A stretch of 44,727 nt of DNA from Allosediminivita sp964397775 (GCA_964397775.1 CAYNKL010000018.1:1-44727), one strand, 5' to 3'; counted from the stretch's first letter, positions 1 to 8,406 are shown. The notes: generated from the letters alone by a model not told the origin. Made by a program: numbers and translations.

Positions 1-51
1 GATCCGGGCGAGCTTGGCCACGCGGGCGGCGGTCTCGATGTCGATGGACAT
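1..51 (-). CDS. gatC: GatC, Asp/Glu-tRNA amidotransferase subunit C (5' part only)
   Basis: The first 17 codons of a minus-strand gene, read from an ATG at 51-49 to the window edge, give MSIDIETAARVAKLARI. This matches the N-terminus of GatC, where an Asp-rich start is followed by a helix ending in AKLARI. GatC is the small subunit of the GatCAB amidotransferase, which converts mischarged Glu-tRNA(Gln) or Asp-tRNA(Asn). A gatA partner would be expected just outside the window. The call rests on only 17 residues. Confidence 0.7.
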   Translation of the reverse strand, partial: MSIDIETAARVAKLARI

Positions 52-82
52 GGGAACCCCTTTCCTGCTTGTCCCCGCGCGT

Positions 83-733
83 CTAGCGCGCGGCGCGCGC
101 CCTCGCAAGCATGTGCCGCCGCCAGACCTCGATCATCCAGCCCAACATCACGGCATTCAGGATATGCCAGAGGAAATGCGTGCCCAACGGTAGCATCCCG
201 CAAAGCGGCGCGTCGAGCGTGCGCGCCGTCAGCGACAGCACCAGCAGCCCCGCACCCATGGCAAGCCCCCGCGCCGTTTCGGGCGCCCTGTGGCGCAGCA
301 GAACCGCATAGATCGCAATCAGCAGCGGCACCGGCGCATAGCCGGCCGACCAGCCAAGGCCCGGCACCGCCCTGAAGACCGGCGTGAGCGCCGCCGCGTA
401 GGGCACGAAAAGCATCGTCAGCCCCAGTGAGGCCCAGCGCCCCAGTCCCCAGAAATCCCGGTTGGCCGCGAAGATGTAGATCAGGATGAAGACCAGGATC
501 GGCAATACGTCGGCCAGCCCTGCCCAGGGCTGCGCGAAGGTGTGGAACAGGAAGGACCCCACCCCGATCACGAAAAGCACGACGCAGAGCCACCGTCCGA
601 TGCCGCCCACGCGGGGCCACATGTGCAGCGCGGCAAAGACAAAGGCGAGGTTCGTCAGGGCGTTGACAGGCTCCGCCCAGAACGCGGGCCCCACCCGCTC
701 ACAATACCCGTCAACCGCCGCCGTCCAGTCCAT
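83..733 (-). CDS. Ceramidase-like membrane hydrolase (CREST superfamily)
   Basis: A 216-residue, strongly hydrophobic protein with about seven predicted membrane segments. Residues near the N-terminus (CERVGPAFWAEPVNALTN) resemble the conserved Glu-Pro-x-Asn start of alkaline ceramidases. HTFAQPWAGLADVLP (about residue 64) and GTHFLWHILNA (about 183) supply the Ser/His/Asp pattern of the zinc-dependent CREST superfamily. Family members are membrane amidohydrolases; the bacterial substrate is unknown. The gene diverges from the metallohydrolase at 859 and is separated from gatC by about 30 nt. No strong ribosome-binding site precedes the ATG at 733. Confidence 0.75.
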   Translation of the reverse strand: MDWTAAVDGYCERVGPAFWAEPVNALTNLAFVFAALHMWPRVGGIGRWLCVVLFVIGVGSFLFHTFAQPWAGLADVLPILVFILIYIFAANRDFWGLGRWASLGLTMLFVPYAAALTPVFRAVPGLGWSAGYAPVPLLIAIYAVLLRHRAPETARGLAMGAGLLVLSLTARTLDAPLCGMLPLGTHFLWHILNAVMLGWMIEVWRRHMLARARAAR

Positions 734-858
734 GGCGCCACACTACACCCACTTTCGGAATTGCCAGCGCGTCGCATGGGCGCAGCGCGCCCCCGGACTT
801 TGCGCGCGCGGCAAAGATGCTAGCTTGGCCCTCAGAACCAGTTTGAGGGAGTTTCACA

Positions 859-1551
859 ATGCAGATCATCTGGCTGGGCCATGGCGCGTTCCGGATCGAG
901 ATCGAGGACCAGGTGCTGCTGATCGACCCGTGGCTGACCGGCAACCCGGCGCTGCCCGAGGATCAGCACGAGGCCGCGATCGCCGGCGCCACGCAGATGC
1001 TCATCACCCATGGCCACGGCGACCACACCGCCGATGCCGTCTCCGTCTCGCAAAAGACCGGCGCGCCGCTCTCGGCAATCGTCGAGCTTGCCGGCGTGCT
1101 GCACAAGCAGGGCGCCATCGAGGGCCAGGGCTTCAACAAGGGCGGCACCATCCGTTTCGGCAAGGTCGAGGTCTCGATGGTGCCCGCCTCGCACTCCTCC
1201 TCCATGCCGGTTGACGACAAGCTCACCTACATGGGCATGGAAATCGGCTACATCATTCGCGGCGAGGGCCACACGATCTATTTCTCCGGCGACACCGCGA
1301 TCATGGCCGACATGGAGTGGATCGGCGCCTACTACCAGCCCGACATCGGCATCCTCTCGGCGGGCGGGCACTTCACCATGGACATGGCGCAGGCGGCCTG
1401 GGCCTCGAAGCGCTACTTCGATTTCAAGACCGTGATACCCTGCCATTACAAGACCTTCCCCCTGCTCGAACAGGACGCCACGCGTCTGAAGGAGGGCCTG
1501 CCGGGCGTCGACGTGATCGAACCCGAGGTGATGAAACCCATGACCTTCTGA
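859..1551 (+). CDS. UPF0173 metal-dependent hydrolase (metallo-beta-lactamase fold)
   Basis: A 230-residue cytoplasmic protein. The start MQIIWLGHGAFRIE and the metal-binding motif HGHGDH at residues 51-56 are typical of the UPF0173/UlaG-like branch of metallo-beta-lactamase-fold hydrolases. A further conserved acidic and histidine set appears in SGDTAIMADM and IPCHYKTFP. Length and layout match the family, which has about 225-235 residues. The start is supported by a GAGGGAG Shine-Dalgarno about 8 nt upstream. The substrate of these hydrolases is generally unknown, and the neighbours give no clear metabolic clue. Confidence 0.88.
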   Translation: MQIIWLGHGAFRIEIEDQVLLIDPWLTGNPALPEDQHEAAIAGATQMLITHGHGDHTADAVSVSQKTGAPLSAIVELAGVLHKQGAIEGQGFNKGGTIRFGKVEVSMVPASHSSSMPVDDKLTYMGMEIGYIIRGEGHTIYFSGDTAIMADMEWIGAYYQPDIGILSAGGHFTMDMAQAAWASKRYFDFKTVIPCHYKTFPLLEQDATRLKEGLPGVDVIEPEVMKPMTF

Positions 1552-1659
1552 TCCCCTCGTGCCGGGCGCCCGCGCGCCCGGCCGCCCCCCCCTCACGTCG
1601 CAGGCGACAAGAGCTTTTCGTCGTGATAGGTTGATATCAACTTATTGCGGGAGAGGCGG

Positions 1660-2820
1660 ATGACCGATCAGATCACGGTGCTGGCGGGCACCACCAAGGG
1701 GCTCTTCCTCCTGCGCGGCCGCGAGGGTGGCCCATGGCGGGTCGAGGGCCCGCATTGCGAGGGTTGGCCCATCAACCACGCCATCGGCGACCCGGCGACA
1801 GGCACCCTCTGGGCCGGTGGCGGCGGCGACTGGCAGGGCGCAGGCATCTTCCGCTCCGAGGACGACGGCGCCACCTGGCACCGGGCCAGCCTCTCCGACG
1901 GCCAGATGGCCGAATGGGCGCGCAACGATCCCGGTTTCGCCGCGATGATCGGCTTCGACGCAGACGCACCGCCTGCCCCGCACACCGGCCGGGTCGAGGC
2001 TATCTGGTCGCTCTGCTTCGCCCACGGCACGCTCTGGGCCGGCGGCAAGCCCGGCGCGCTTTTCCGCAGTACCGACAGGGGCGCCACATGGGAGCCCGTC
2101 GAAAGCCTCATGCAGATGGAGGGCCGCGAGGCTTGGAACCCCGGCGCCGCCGGGCTGACGCTCCACACCATCGTGCCCCACCCGACGGACCCCGACCGAC
2201 TCTGGCTCGCCATCTCGGCGGCAGGCGTCTTCGCCACCGAGGACGGCGGCGCAAGCTGGCACCGCCGCAACCGGCTCTCGAACCTCGGCGCCGCCGGATG
2301 CAGCGACCACCCCGCCGCCCCGCAGGGCGGCGAAACCGGCCACTGCGTGCACAACATGCGCCGCGCCCCGGGCGAGGCCGATTTGCTCTACCAGCAGAAT
2401 CACCACGGCGTCTTCCGCTCCGCCGACGGCGGCCGCAGCTGGGAGGATATCACCCAGGGCCTGCCTTCCACCTTCGGCTTTCCCGTCGCCGTGCATCCGT
2501 CGAACCCCGACACCCTCTGGACCCTGCCGCTCAACGGCGACATGGCGGGCCGCTTCCCGCCCGATGCCGCGGCCGCCGTCTGGCGCTCCCGCGACGGCGG
2601 CGGCAGCTGGGAGCCGTGCCGCAAGGGCCTGCCGCAGACCGCCTGCTATTTCACCGTGCTGAGACAGGCCATGGCCGTCGACACCGGCGCGGCGCCGGGC
2701 CTCTACTTCGGCACCAACACCGGATCGGTCTTCGCCAGCTTCGACGAGGGCGACAGCTGGACCGAGATCGCCGAACATCTGCCCACGGTTCTGGCCGTCG
2801 AGACCCTCCGCCGCACCTGA
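1660..2820 (+). CDS. BNR/sialidase-like beta-propeller protein
   Basis: A 386-residue protein. It contains repeated blocks of the BNR (Asp-box) type: S-x-D-x-G-x-T/S-W occurs as SEDDGATW, STDRGATW, TEDGGASW, SADGGRSW, SRDGGGSW and SFDEGDSW. This indicates a beta-propeller like the exo-alpha-sialidase/Vps10 type. No signal peptide is visible, so a cytoplasmic location is likely. Enzymatic sialidase activity cannot be assumed, since a sialidase arginine triad is not evident. The start ATG at 1660 is preferred over the TTG at 1645 because GGGAGAGGCGG precedes it at Shine-Dalgarno distance. Confidence 0.82.
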   Translation: MTDQITVLAGTTKGLFLLRGREGGPWRVEGPHCEGWPINHAIGDPATGTLWAGGGGDWQGAGIFRSEDDGATWHRASLSDGQMAEWARNDPGFAAMIGFDADAPPAPHTGRVEAIWSLCFAHGTLWAGGKPGALFRSTDRGATWEPVESLMQMEGREAWNPGAAGLTLHTIVPHPTDPDRLWLAISAAGVFATEDGGASWHRRNRLSNLGAAGCSDHPAAPQGGETGHCVHNMRRAPGEADLLYQQNHHGVFRSADGGRSWEDITQGLPSTFGFPVAVHPSNPDTLWTLPLNGDMAGRFPPDAAAAVWRSRDGGGSWEPCRKGLPQTACYFTVLRQAMAVDTGAAPGLYFGTNTGSVFASFDEGDSWTEIAEHLPTVLAVETLRRT

Positions 2821-2857
2821 CACGGACGAGCCTGCGCGCAACACCAACCGATATCGT

Positions 2858-2896
2858 CCCCTCCCCCTGCCAGGGGGAGGGCCAGGGAGGGGGTAA
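2858..2896. repeat. GC-rich palindromic intergenic repeat, copy A
   Basis: CTCCCCCTGCCAGGGGGAG folds into an 8-bp hairpin, followed by GGCCAGGGAGGGGG. The same architecture recurs at 2946 in the same orientation. It lies between two convergent genes, so it may act as a bidirectional transcript end. The type is a REP-like element common in proteobacterial intergenic regions. Confidence 0.65.
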
Positions 2897-2945
2897 GGCA
2901 ACCCGCACCACGTCATAAAATCCCGCACAGGCCCCGCCGATGTCG

Positions 2946-2983
2946 CCCCCTCTCCCCCCGGGGGAGAGGGCCGGGGTGAGGGG
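2946..2983. repeat. GC-rich palindromic intergenic repeat, copy B
   Basis: CCCTCTCCCCC and GGGGGAGAGGG form an inverted repeat followed by CCGGGGTGAGGGG, the same plan as the copy at 2858. It ends 2 nt before the stop codon of the minus-strand gene at 2985, so it lies in that gene's 3' untranslated region. Confidence 0.65.
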
Positions 2984-2984
2984 T

Positions 2985-3362
2985 TCACACGCCCCGCACG
3001 TCAAAGACCTCCTTCGCCGCGAAAAGCCCGTTCAGTGCCGCCGGGAAGCCGGCATAGACCGCCATCTGCATCAGGATCTCGGTGATCTCCTCGCGGCTCA
3101 GCCCCACGTTCAGCCCCGCCTCCACGTGTACCTTCAGCTGCGCAGGCGCCGTGCCCATGGCACAAAGCGCGCCGATGGTGGCGATCTCGCGATCCCGCAC
3201 CGCAAGGCCGGGCCGCGTGTAGATATCCCCGAACGGGAATTCGAGCAGCATCTCCGCAAAATCCGGTGCGATGTCGGCCAGCGCCGCCACGACCCGTTCC
3301 CCTGCCTCTCCATCGATCTCCGAAAGCGCCCGGCGCCCCCGCTCCAGCCGTGTGTCGCTCAT
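2985..3362 (-). CDS. Carboxymuconolactone decarboxylase (CMD/AhpD superfamily) protein
   Basis: A 125-residue all-helical protein. Residues about 35-118 carry the CMD-domain pattern: FPFGDIYTRPGL, RDREIATIGALCAMG, HVEAGLNVGLSREEITEILMQ and YAGFPAALNGL. There is no CxxC motif, so it belongs with the decarboxylase-like rather than the AhpD peroxidase branch. The true substrate is unknown. No other protocatechuate-pathway gene is nearby, so a role in aromatic breakdown is not supported. Its start overlaps the stop of the upstream MerR gene (ATGA), so the two are co-translated. The pair is probably an inducible detoxification or redox module. Confidence 0.85.
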   Translation of the reverse strand: MSDTRLERGRRALSEIDGEAGERVVAALADIAPDFAEMLLEFPFGDIYTRPGLAVRDREIATIGALCAMGTAPAQLKVHVEAGLNVGLSREEITEILMQMAVYAGFPAALNGLFAAKEVFDVRGV

Positions 3363-3715
3363 CGCATCTCTCCCATCTCGTAACCTTCGATCTTGGCGTC
3401 GAGCAGTTCCAGCCCCGCCTGTAATGCCACCAGCCTTTCGCGCACGCGTTCGCGGTGCGTGCGCAGCAGCGCCGCCCGCTCCGGGGCCGTCTCCGGACCC
3501 CTTGCGCGCAGCCGGGCATAGACCAGGCGCTCGCGCACCGGCATGTCCGTGTCCCGCAGCTTTTCAAGGAAGGCGACCCAGCGCAGAGTGTCGTCGCCGT
3601 AATCGCGTCGCCCCGATCCGTCGCGCCCCGGCGGCGGCATCAGGCCAATGCGTTCATAGTACCGGATCGTGTCCGGGCTCAGCCCGCTCTGCGCGGCAAG
3701 ATCCCCGATCTTCAT
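3359..3715 (-). CDS. MerR-family transcriptional regulator
   Basis: A 118-residue regulator. Residues 1-40 (MKIGDLAAQSGLSPDTIRYYERIGLM) are the classic MerR winged helix-turn-helix. A long dimerisation helix follows to about residue 110. The effector region is short and has no metal-binding cysteines, so this is not a metal sensor. It shares a 4-nt overlap with the downstream CMD gene, and a matching MerR-type promoter lies directly upstream (3743-3773). It therefore probably controls its own two-gene operon, most likely activating it by DNA distortion when a ligand or oxidant is present. Confidence 0.9.
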   Translation of the reverse strand: MKIGDLAAQSGLSPDTIRYYERIGLMPPPGRDGSGRRDYGDDTLRWVAFLEKLRDTDMPVRERLVYARLRARGPETAPERAALLRTHRERVRERLVALQAGLELLDAKIEGYEMGEMR

Positions 3716-3742
3716 GGGCGCTCCTTTCCCTCTGTCACCCGC

Positions 3743-3773
3743 AGGCTACGAGTTGGAGCGCACTCCGGGTCAA
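3743..3773 (-). promoter_or_regulatory. MerR-type promoter/operator with 19-bp spacer
   Basis: Read on the minus strand, TTGACC (-35, 3773-3768) and TAGCCT (-10, 3748-3743) are separated by exactly 19 nt. The spacer contains the dyad GGAG-TGCG-CTCC. An overlong 19-bp spacer holding a dyad is the hallmark of MerR-regulated promoters. It lies 28 nt upstream of the merR-like start at 3715, so autoregulation is the simple reading. Confidence 0.75.
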
Positions 3774-3816
3774 GCCCGGAAAAGGGCCGGCACGCGCGGC
3801 GCCGGCCCGGGCGGGA

Positions 3817-4512
3817 TCACTCGATCCCGAAGACCACCGTCACCGCGGCGCTGACACTGCTTTCGCCCGCCTCGACCGGCATGGATTCCATGGCATCGGC
3901 CATGCGCATCATCGGCACCGGCCCGCCGCCGCCACCGCTCTCGCTGATCGACATCACCGGGCCCAGCGTGACACCGGCGGCCTCGGCATAAAGTTCGGCG
4001 CGCGCCATGGCGTCCTGCACCGCGTCGCGGCGCGCGGCATCCTCGAGCGGCCCCGGCTCGGCAAAGCCGAAGCTCAGCCCTTCCAGCCGGTTGGCGCCAC
4101 CGGAGACCACCTGCCCCAGCACCTCGCCGAGCGAGTCGAGATCCCGCACGCGGGCCCGCAGCATGTTCGAGGCCTCGAAGGCGATGACCTCACGCTCGTC
4201 GTAGGTGCCCGCGCGGTCGGCGTAGACCGGCCGCAGCGTGAGCCCCGTGGTCTGCCGGTCCCGCTGCTCGATGCCGAGCGTGCCCAGCAGCTCGATCACC
4301 TCGCCGATCCGGGTATTCACCGCGTCGGCGGCCAGCTCCGCACCGGCATTGCGCTCGGTCACGCCAATGGTGATCGTCGCCATGTCCGGCGCCGCCACGG
4401 CCTGCCCCTCGCCGGTCACGGTGATGGTACGGGCGGGGGGTTCGCCCTGCGCCGCCACCGGGCCGGCAAGCCCGATCGTGGCGGCAACGAGAATCATCGG
4501 TAGAAGGCGCAT
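3817..4512 (-). CDS. SIMPL (DUF541) domain periplasmic protein
   Basis: A 231-residue protein with a signal peptide (MRLLPMILVAATIGLAGPVAAQ, cut around residue 22). The SIMPL domain follows: TITVTGEGQAVAAPDMATITIGV at its start, then repeated helix-strand units to the C-terminus. The family (Pfam SIMPL, formerly DUF541; E. coli YggE type) is periplasmic and linked to oxidative-stress tolerance, with no known catalysis. The ATG at 4512 is chosen because GGAG lies 8 nt upstream and a clean signal peptide begins there. An ATG at 4536 would add eight charged residues ahead of the signal. Confidence 0.87.
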   Translation of the reverse strand: MRLLPMILVAATIGLAGPVAAQGEPPARTITVTGEGQAVAAPDMATITIGVTERNAGAELAADAVNTRIGEVIELLGTLGIEQRDRQTTGLTLRPVYADRAGTYDEREVIAFEASNMLRARVRDLDSLGEVLGQVVSGGANRLEGLSFGFAEPGPLEDAARRDAVQDAMARAELYAEAAGVTLGPVMSISESGGGGGPVPMMRMADAMESMPVEAGESSVSAAVTVVFGIE

Positions 4513-4667
4513 TCGGTCGCTCCGTTCTGAAAACATGCCGCCACTCTCCGGCCCGCCCCAGCCGGCGGGCAACACAACATTTTCTTTTTCAGGCAGAGAG
4601 TTGCCACCGGATTTTGACCCAATCGAAAGGACTCCCATAAGCGTCGCTGAATTGGTAAAAGCACCCC

Positions 4668-7223
4668 ATGACTCCGAGTTTCGCGCTTTCCCTGTCTTCC
4701 GAGGGCATCGCCCTCCTGCGCAGGCAGCCCTCCGGCTGGGCCCTGATCGACGAGGCCGGCTTCGGCGGCGACGATCCCGATGCGGCCATCTCCGCCCTGC
4801 GCACCCGCGCCGAGGAACTCTCGGCCGAGGGCGGCAGGGTGCTGCTGGTCATTCCCGACGACCAGATCCGCTACCTCGACCTCGCCGATCCCGGCGACGA
4901 CGCCAACACCCGCGAGGCAGCAATCCGGACCGCCCTCGACGGCGCCACGCCCTATCCGCTCGACCAGCTTGTCTACGACTGGTCGGCCGCGCATGGCCGC
5001 ATGTTCGCCGCCGCCGTCGCCCGCGAGACCCTGCAGGAGGCCGAGGCCTTCGCGCTCCAGCACGGCTTCGAACCCGTCGGCCACGTCGCCGCCCCCGGCA
5101 ACGACCGCTTCGCCGGCAGCGTCGATTTCGGTCGCGCGAGCACCTGGACGGGCAAGGCCCCCGAACGCCTCCCCGCCGCCATTCGCGTGATCCCGGCGGA
5201 CGAGACCGCCCTGCGCCCCGAGCCGCGCCCGCTGCCACCGGCCCCGCCCCCCGAGGCCGAGGCCGAGGCGCCATCGCCCGAGCCCGTCGCCATCGTCGAA
5301 CCCGAGCCCGCCCCAACTGAGCCGGCAGCGCCCGCCCCACCCCGGGGCGAGCCTCCCGTGCTCACCCTGAACCGCGAATTCGGCACGCCGGCGCCCGGCA
5401 AGACGGACGCCGCGCCCGCGCCAGAGCCCACCACTCCGCCGGCCCCCACCGCGGGTCCGACCTCCGCTGCCCAGACGGTATCGCAGCCAAAAGCGCCGAA
5501 AGCCGCCCCCTTCGCAAGCGAGCCCGGCGATCTGCCCCCCGATCCCAGGGTCTCGGCTCAGAGCCTGCGCCGCCGCTTCACCCCGGTGCCGCAGCCCGAT
5601 GCCGCGATCCGCGACGCCCGCGTGACCGAGGGCCGCATCGGCGATGACGAACCCGCCTGGGACGCCTCCGACCAGGGGCTTTCCTTCTCCTCCGGACGCG
5701 CGGACGCCGCACCCGAGGACGATGTCCCCGAAGTCCCCGCCGCCCTCGGCAAGCTGCGCACCCGCAAGCGCCGCGGCAGCGGCGCGCCTGCGACCGGCCC
5801 GAAGCCCCGCAAGCAACCCGCCGCGCCCACGGTGACCCCTGCGGCAGCAGCGGCCACACCGGAGCCGATCGCGGGCCCAGCGGCCCCCGTCGCACCGCCC
5901 CGGCCGGCACCCGCCGGCGACAGCGCCACGGCCCTTTCCCGCGAGGAAGAGCTCGAGCGCATGACACTCTTCGGGGCACGCGGCCGCGAACACGACCGCC
6001 CCGCCACGCGCCCCACCGGCCTCATCGCCGCCGGCATCGGCCTGCTCGCCCTCGCAGCCCTCGCTGGCTGGGCCTCGGTGCGCTTCGACGACCGCATCGC
6101 CGCGCTCTTCGGCGGCAGCGACGCCAGCGTCGCGGCCCTCACCGCCCCCGAGAGCGAGACGCCGCCGGAAACCGCCGCCGCGCCAGAGCCCGCCGCCCCC
6201 GAACCGGAAGAACAGACCGAAACCGCCGCCCTGCCCGAAGCGCCGGACGACGTCACCGCCCTCCAGCCGCTCGGCCCCGAGGAAGCCGCCGCCACCTATG
6301 CCGCCACCGGCATCTGGCAGCGCGGCCCCAACGGCCCGCTCGAACCCGCGCCGACGCTGCTCGGCGACGTCTACGTGGCCTCCATCGACCCCGACGTGAC
6401 CCAGCAGGACGCCGTCGCCCTGCCCGCCACCGACGATCTCGTGCAAGAGGCCGCCCTGCCCGACCCGGGCCTCACGCCGCCACCGGGCATGGTCTTCGAC
6501 CTCGACGCGCGCGGCCTCGTGCGCCCCAGCGCCGAGGGCACCCGCGCCCCCTCCGGCCACAGTGTCTTCACCGGCCTGCCGCCCGCCGTGCCCCCTGACC
6601 GGAGCCCCGCCCCGCAGGAGCAGGAAGAGGCCACGAGCGAGGAGGCGCCCGGCGCCGTGCCGGAAGAGGCCCTCCCGGAAATTCGCCCCGAGGCCCGCCC
6701 CGACGACATCGTGGAATCGCGCGAACGCGCCCAGCTCAGCGGGCTCAGCCGCGACGAGCTCGCCGACATCCGGCCCGTGCTCCGACCGGCCACCGCACAG
6801 GAAGAGGCCACAGCCGCCAACCCGGCCTCGCCCGCGACCGAGCAGGCGGTCGCCGCCTCGCTGGTGCCGCTGGGCCGGCCCCGCAACATGGCCGCGATCG
6901 TCGAACAGGCGGATGCCACGATCACCCAGGCCGCCGCGGCCCCCGCGCCGCAACGGAGCGTCCAGCCGGATATCCCGAGCAACACCAACGTCGCGCGCGA
7001 GGCCACGGTCACCAACGCGCTCAACCTCCGCCAGACCAACCTCATCGGCGTCTACGGCACCCCCGACAACCGCCGCGCGCTCGTCCGCCTGCCCAATGGC
7101 AACTACGAGAAGGTCAAGGTCGGCGACCGCATCGACGGCGGCCGCGTCGCCGCCATCGGCGAGGCGCAACTGCGCTACGTGAAGGGCGGCCGCAGCATCA
7201 CCCTCGACATGCCGCGCGGCTGA
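4668..7223 (+). CDS. Membrane protein: GspL/PilM-like domain, Pro/Ala linker, TM, PilP/GspC-like domain
   Basis: 851 residues. Residues 1-150 look like the actin-like cytoplasmic domain of GspL/PilM proteins: VLLVIPDDQIRYLDL and TPYPLDQLVYDWSAA match the family pattern of a strand with P-x-x-Q followed by an LP-x-x-D-x-x-Y-D-W stretch. Residues 160-445 are a low-complexity Pro/Ala/Glu linker. Residues 451-470 (GLIAAGIGLLALAALAGWAS) form one membrane segment. A second acidic, Pro-rich linker follows. Residues 775-851 (ALNLRQTNLIGVYG, ALVRLPNGNYEKVKVGDRI, GEAQLRYVKGG) resemble the small beta domain of PilP/GspC. Topology would be cytoplasm to periplasm. No pilus or secretion genes lie nearby, so the function is unknown. 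The domain calls are by eye. The gene is certain from its length and codon bias. Confidence 0.8.
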   Translation: MTPSFALSLSSEGIALLRRQPSGWALIDEAGFGGDDPDAAISALRTRAEELSAEGGRVLLVIPDDQIRYLDLADPGDDANTREAAIRTALDGATPYPLDQLVYDWSAAHGRMFAAAVARETLQEAEAFALQHGFEPVGHVAAPGNDRFAGSVDFGRASTWTGKAPERLPAAIRVIPADETALRPEPRPLPPAPPPEAEAEAPSPEPVAIVEPEPAPTEPAAPAPPRGEPPVLTLNREFGTPAPGKTDAAPAPEPTTPPAPTAGPTSAAQTVSQPKAPKAAPFASEPGDLPPDPRVSAQSLRRRFTPVPQPDAAIRDARVTEGRIGDDEPAWDASDQGLSFSSGRADAAPEDDVPEVPAALGKLRTRKRRGSGAPATGPKPRKQPAAPTVTPAAAAATPEPIAGPAAPVAPPRPAPAGDSATALSREEELERMTLFGARGREHDRPATRPTGLIAAGIGLLALAALAGWASVRFDDRIAALFGGSDASVAALTAPESETPPETAAAPEPAAPEPEEQTETAALPEAPDDVTALQPLGPEEAAATYAATGIWQRGPNGPLEPAPTLLGDVYVASIDPDVTQQDAVALPATDDLVQEAALPDPGLTPPPGMVFDLDARGLVRPSAEGTRAPSGHSVFTGLPPAVPPDRSPAPQEQEEATSEEAPGAVPEEALPEIRPEARPDDIVESRERAQLSGLSRDELADIRPVLRPATAQEEATAANPASPATEQAVAASLVPLGRPRNMAAIVEQADATITQAAAAPAPQRSVQPDIPSNTNVAREATVTNALNLRQTNLIGVYGTPDNRRALVRLPNGNYEKVKVGDRIDGGRVAAIGEAQLRYVKGGRSITLDMPRG

Positions 7224-7326
7224 GGCACCGCCCGCGCCCGACAATCCGGCATCGGACCGCCCCGAATGCCCTGCGGGCGGCGGCCCCGCATGGCGGGGCT
7301 GTACCTCGGCTGCGTCCTGCGCTTAA

Positions 7327-8406
7327 TTGCCCGCGACACGGCAATCCCCCGACCGCGAAGGTGCCAGGCTGACCCTCAAGAGCGCAACATACGGAACCGC
7401 CCTGACCGTCATGATCGGCTGGCTGCTCTGGGTGGGAAAACCCGTGCTGCTGCCGCTCCTGGCGGCGATCATCTCGGTCTACGTGCTCTCCACCGCCGCG
7501 GCGAGCATCGACCGTGTGCCGCTCCTGCGCCGCTTCCCGCCCTGGGCACGGCGCACGCTGATCCTGCTCGGCTTCGCCGTGGCGGTCGTCCTGCTCTTCG
7601 TGCTGGTGATCAACAACCTCGCCCAGATCGCCGCCGCCCTGCCGCGCTACGAATCGAACCTCGACCTGCTGCTCACCCGCACGGCGAGCCTCGTGGGCAT
7701 CGACGACGAGCCCACATGGGAAAACCTCCGCAGCGCCACCTTCGACCAGTTCGACGCGCGGTCGCTGATCGCGCCCGCCCTGCTGTCGCTGCGCGGCTTC
7801 GGCACCACGCTCTTTCTCGTGGTGCTCTACTCGGCCTTCTTCATGGCCGAGCGCGGCGTGCTCGCGCGCAAGGTCATCATCGCGGCCGGCGATCCGCAGC
7901 TCGGCGACCGCACGCTGTCCATCCTCGCGCATGTGAACGAGAGGATCGGCCAGTATCTCTTCGTCAAGACCACGGTCAACGTCATCCTCGGCGCCGTCTC
8001 CTACGCGATCATGCTGCTACTGGGGATCGAGTTCGCGCTCTTCTGGGCGGTGCTCATCGCCTTCCTGAACTACATCCCCTACATCGGCTCGCTGATCGGC
8101 GTGCTGCTGCCGGCGCTGCTCAGCCTCGCCCAGTTCGGCATGCTCTGGATGACCGGGATCGTGATCCTCGCGCTTTCCACCGCGCAGATCGTGGTGGGCG
8201 GCTACCTCGAGCCGCGGATGATGGGCCGCGCCTTCAACCTCAGCCCCTTCGCCGTGCTGATCTCGCTCGCCTTCTGGAGCGCGCTCTGGGGCCTGCCCGG
8301 CACGCTTCTCGCCGTGCCGATGACCGCTAGCCTCGTGCTCGTGCTGGCCGAGATCCGCGTCACCCGGCCCTTCGCGGTCATGCTCTCCTCCAGCGGAAGC
8401 GTCTGA
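7327..8406 (+). CDS. AI-2E family transporter (PF01594-type membrane protein)
   Basis: About 345-359 residues with an N-terminal pair of membrane segments (MIGWLLWVGKPVLLPLLAAIISVYVLS), a soluble middle part and a C-terminal membrane block. The late motif LNYIPYIGSLIG is the family signature. YLEPRMMGRAFNLSPFAVLISLAFW and the GLPGTLLAVPMTA end also match PF01594. Members are now thought to move varied small substrates or ions, so an AI-2 role should not be assumed. The start is uncertain: a TTG at 7327 opens the frame, a CTG at 7369 has an AAGG 7 nt upstream, and an ATG at 7411 would cut into the first membrane segment. It lies 103 nt after the GspL/PilP-like gene on the same strand. Confidence 0.85.
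   Translation: MPATRQSPDREGARLTLKSATYGTALTVMIGWLLWVGKPVLLPLLAAIISVYVLSTAAASIDRVPLLRRFPPWARRTLILLGFAVAVVLLFVLVINNLAQIAAALPRYESNLDLLLTRTASLVGIDDEPTWENLRSATFDQFDARSLIAPALLSLRGFGTTLFLVVLYSAFFMAERGVLARKVIIAAGDPQLGDRTLSILAHVNERIGQYLFVKTTVNVILGAVSYAIMLLLGIEFALFWAVLIAFLNYIPYIGSLIGVLLPALLSLAQFGMLWMTGIVILALSTAQIVVGGYLEPRMMGRAFNLSPFAVLISLAFWSALWGLPGTLLAVPMTASLVLVLAEIRVTRPFAVMLSSSGSV

Noticed and set aside
1660..2820. Functional sialidase
   Set aside because: Only the Asp-box propeller repeats are seen; the catalytic Arg triad and a secretion signal are not.
2985..3362. True 4-carboxymuconolactone decarboxylase (pcaC) of the protocatechuate pathway
   Set aside because: No other pca gene is nearby and the gene is coupled to a MerR regulator instead. 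Only the superfamily can be supported.
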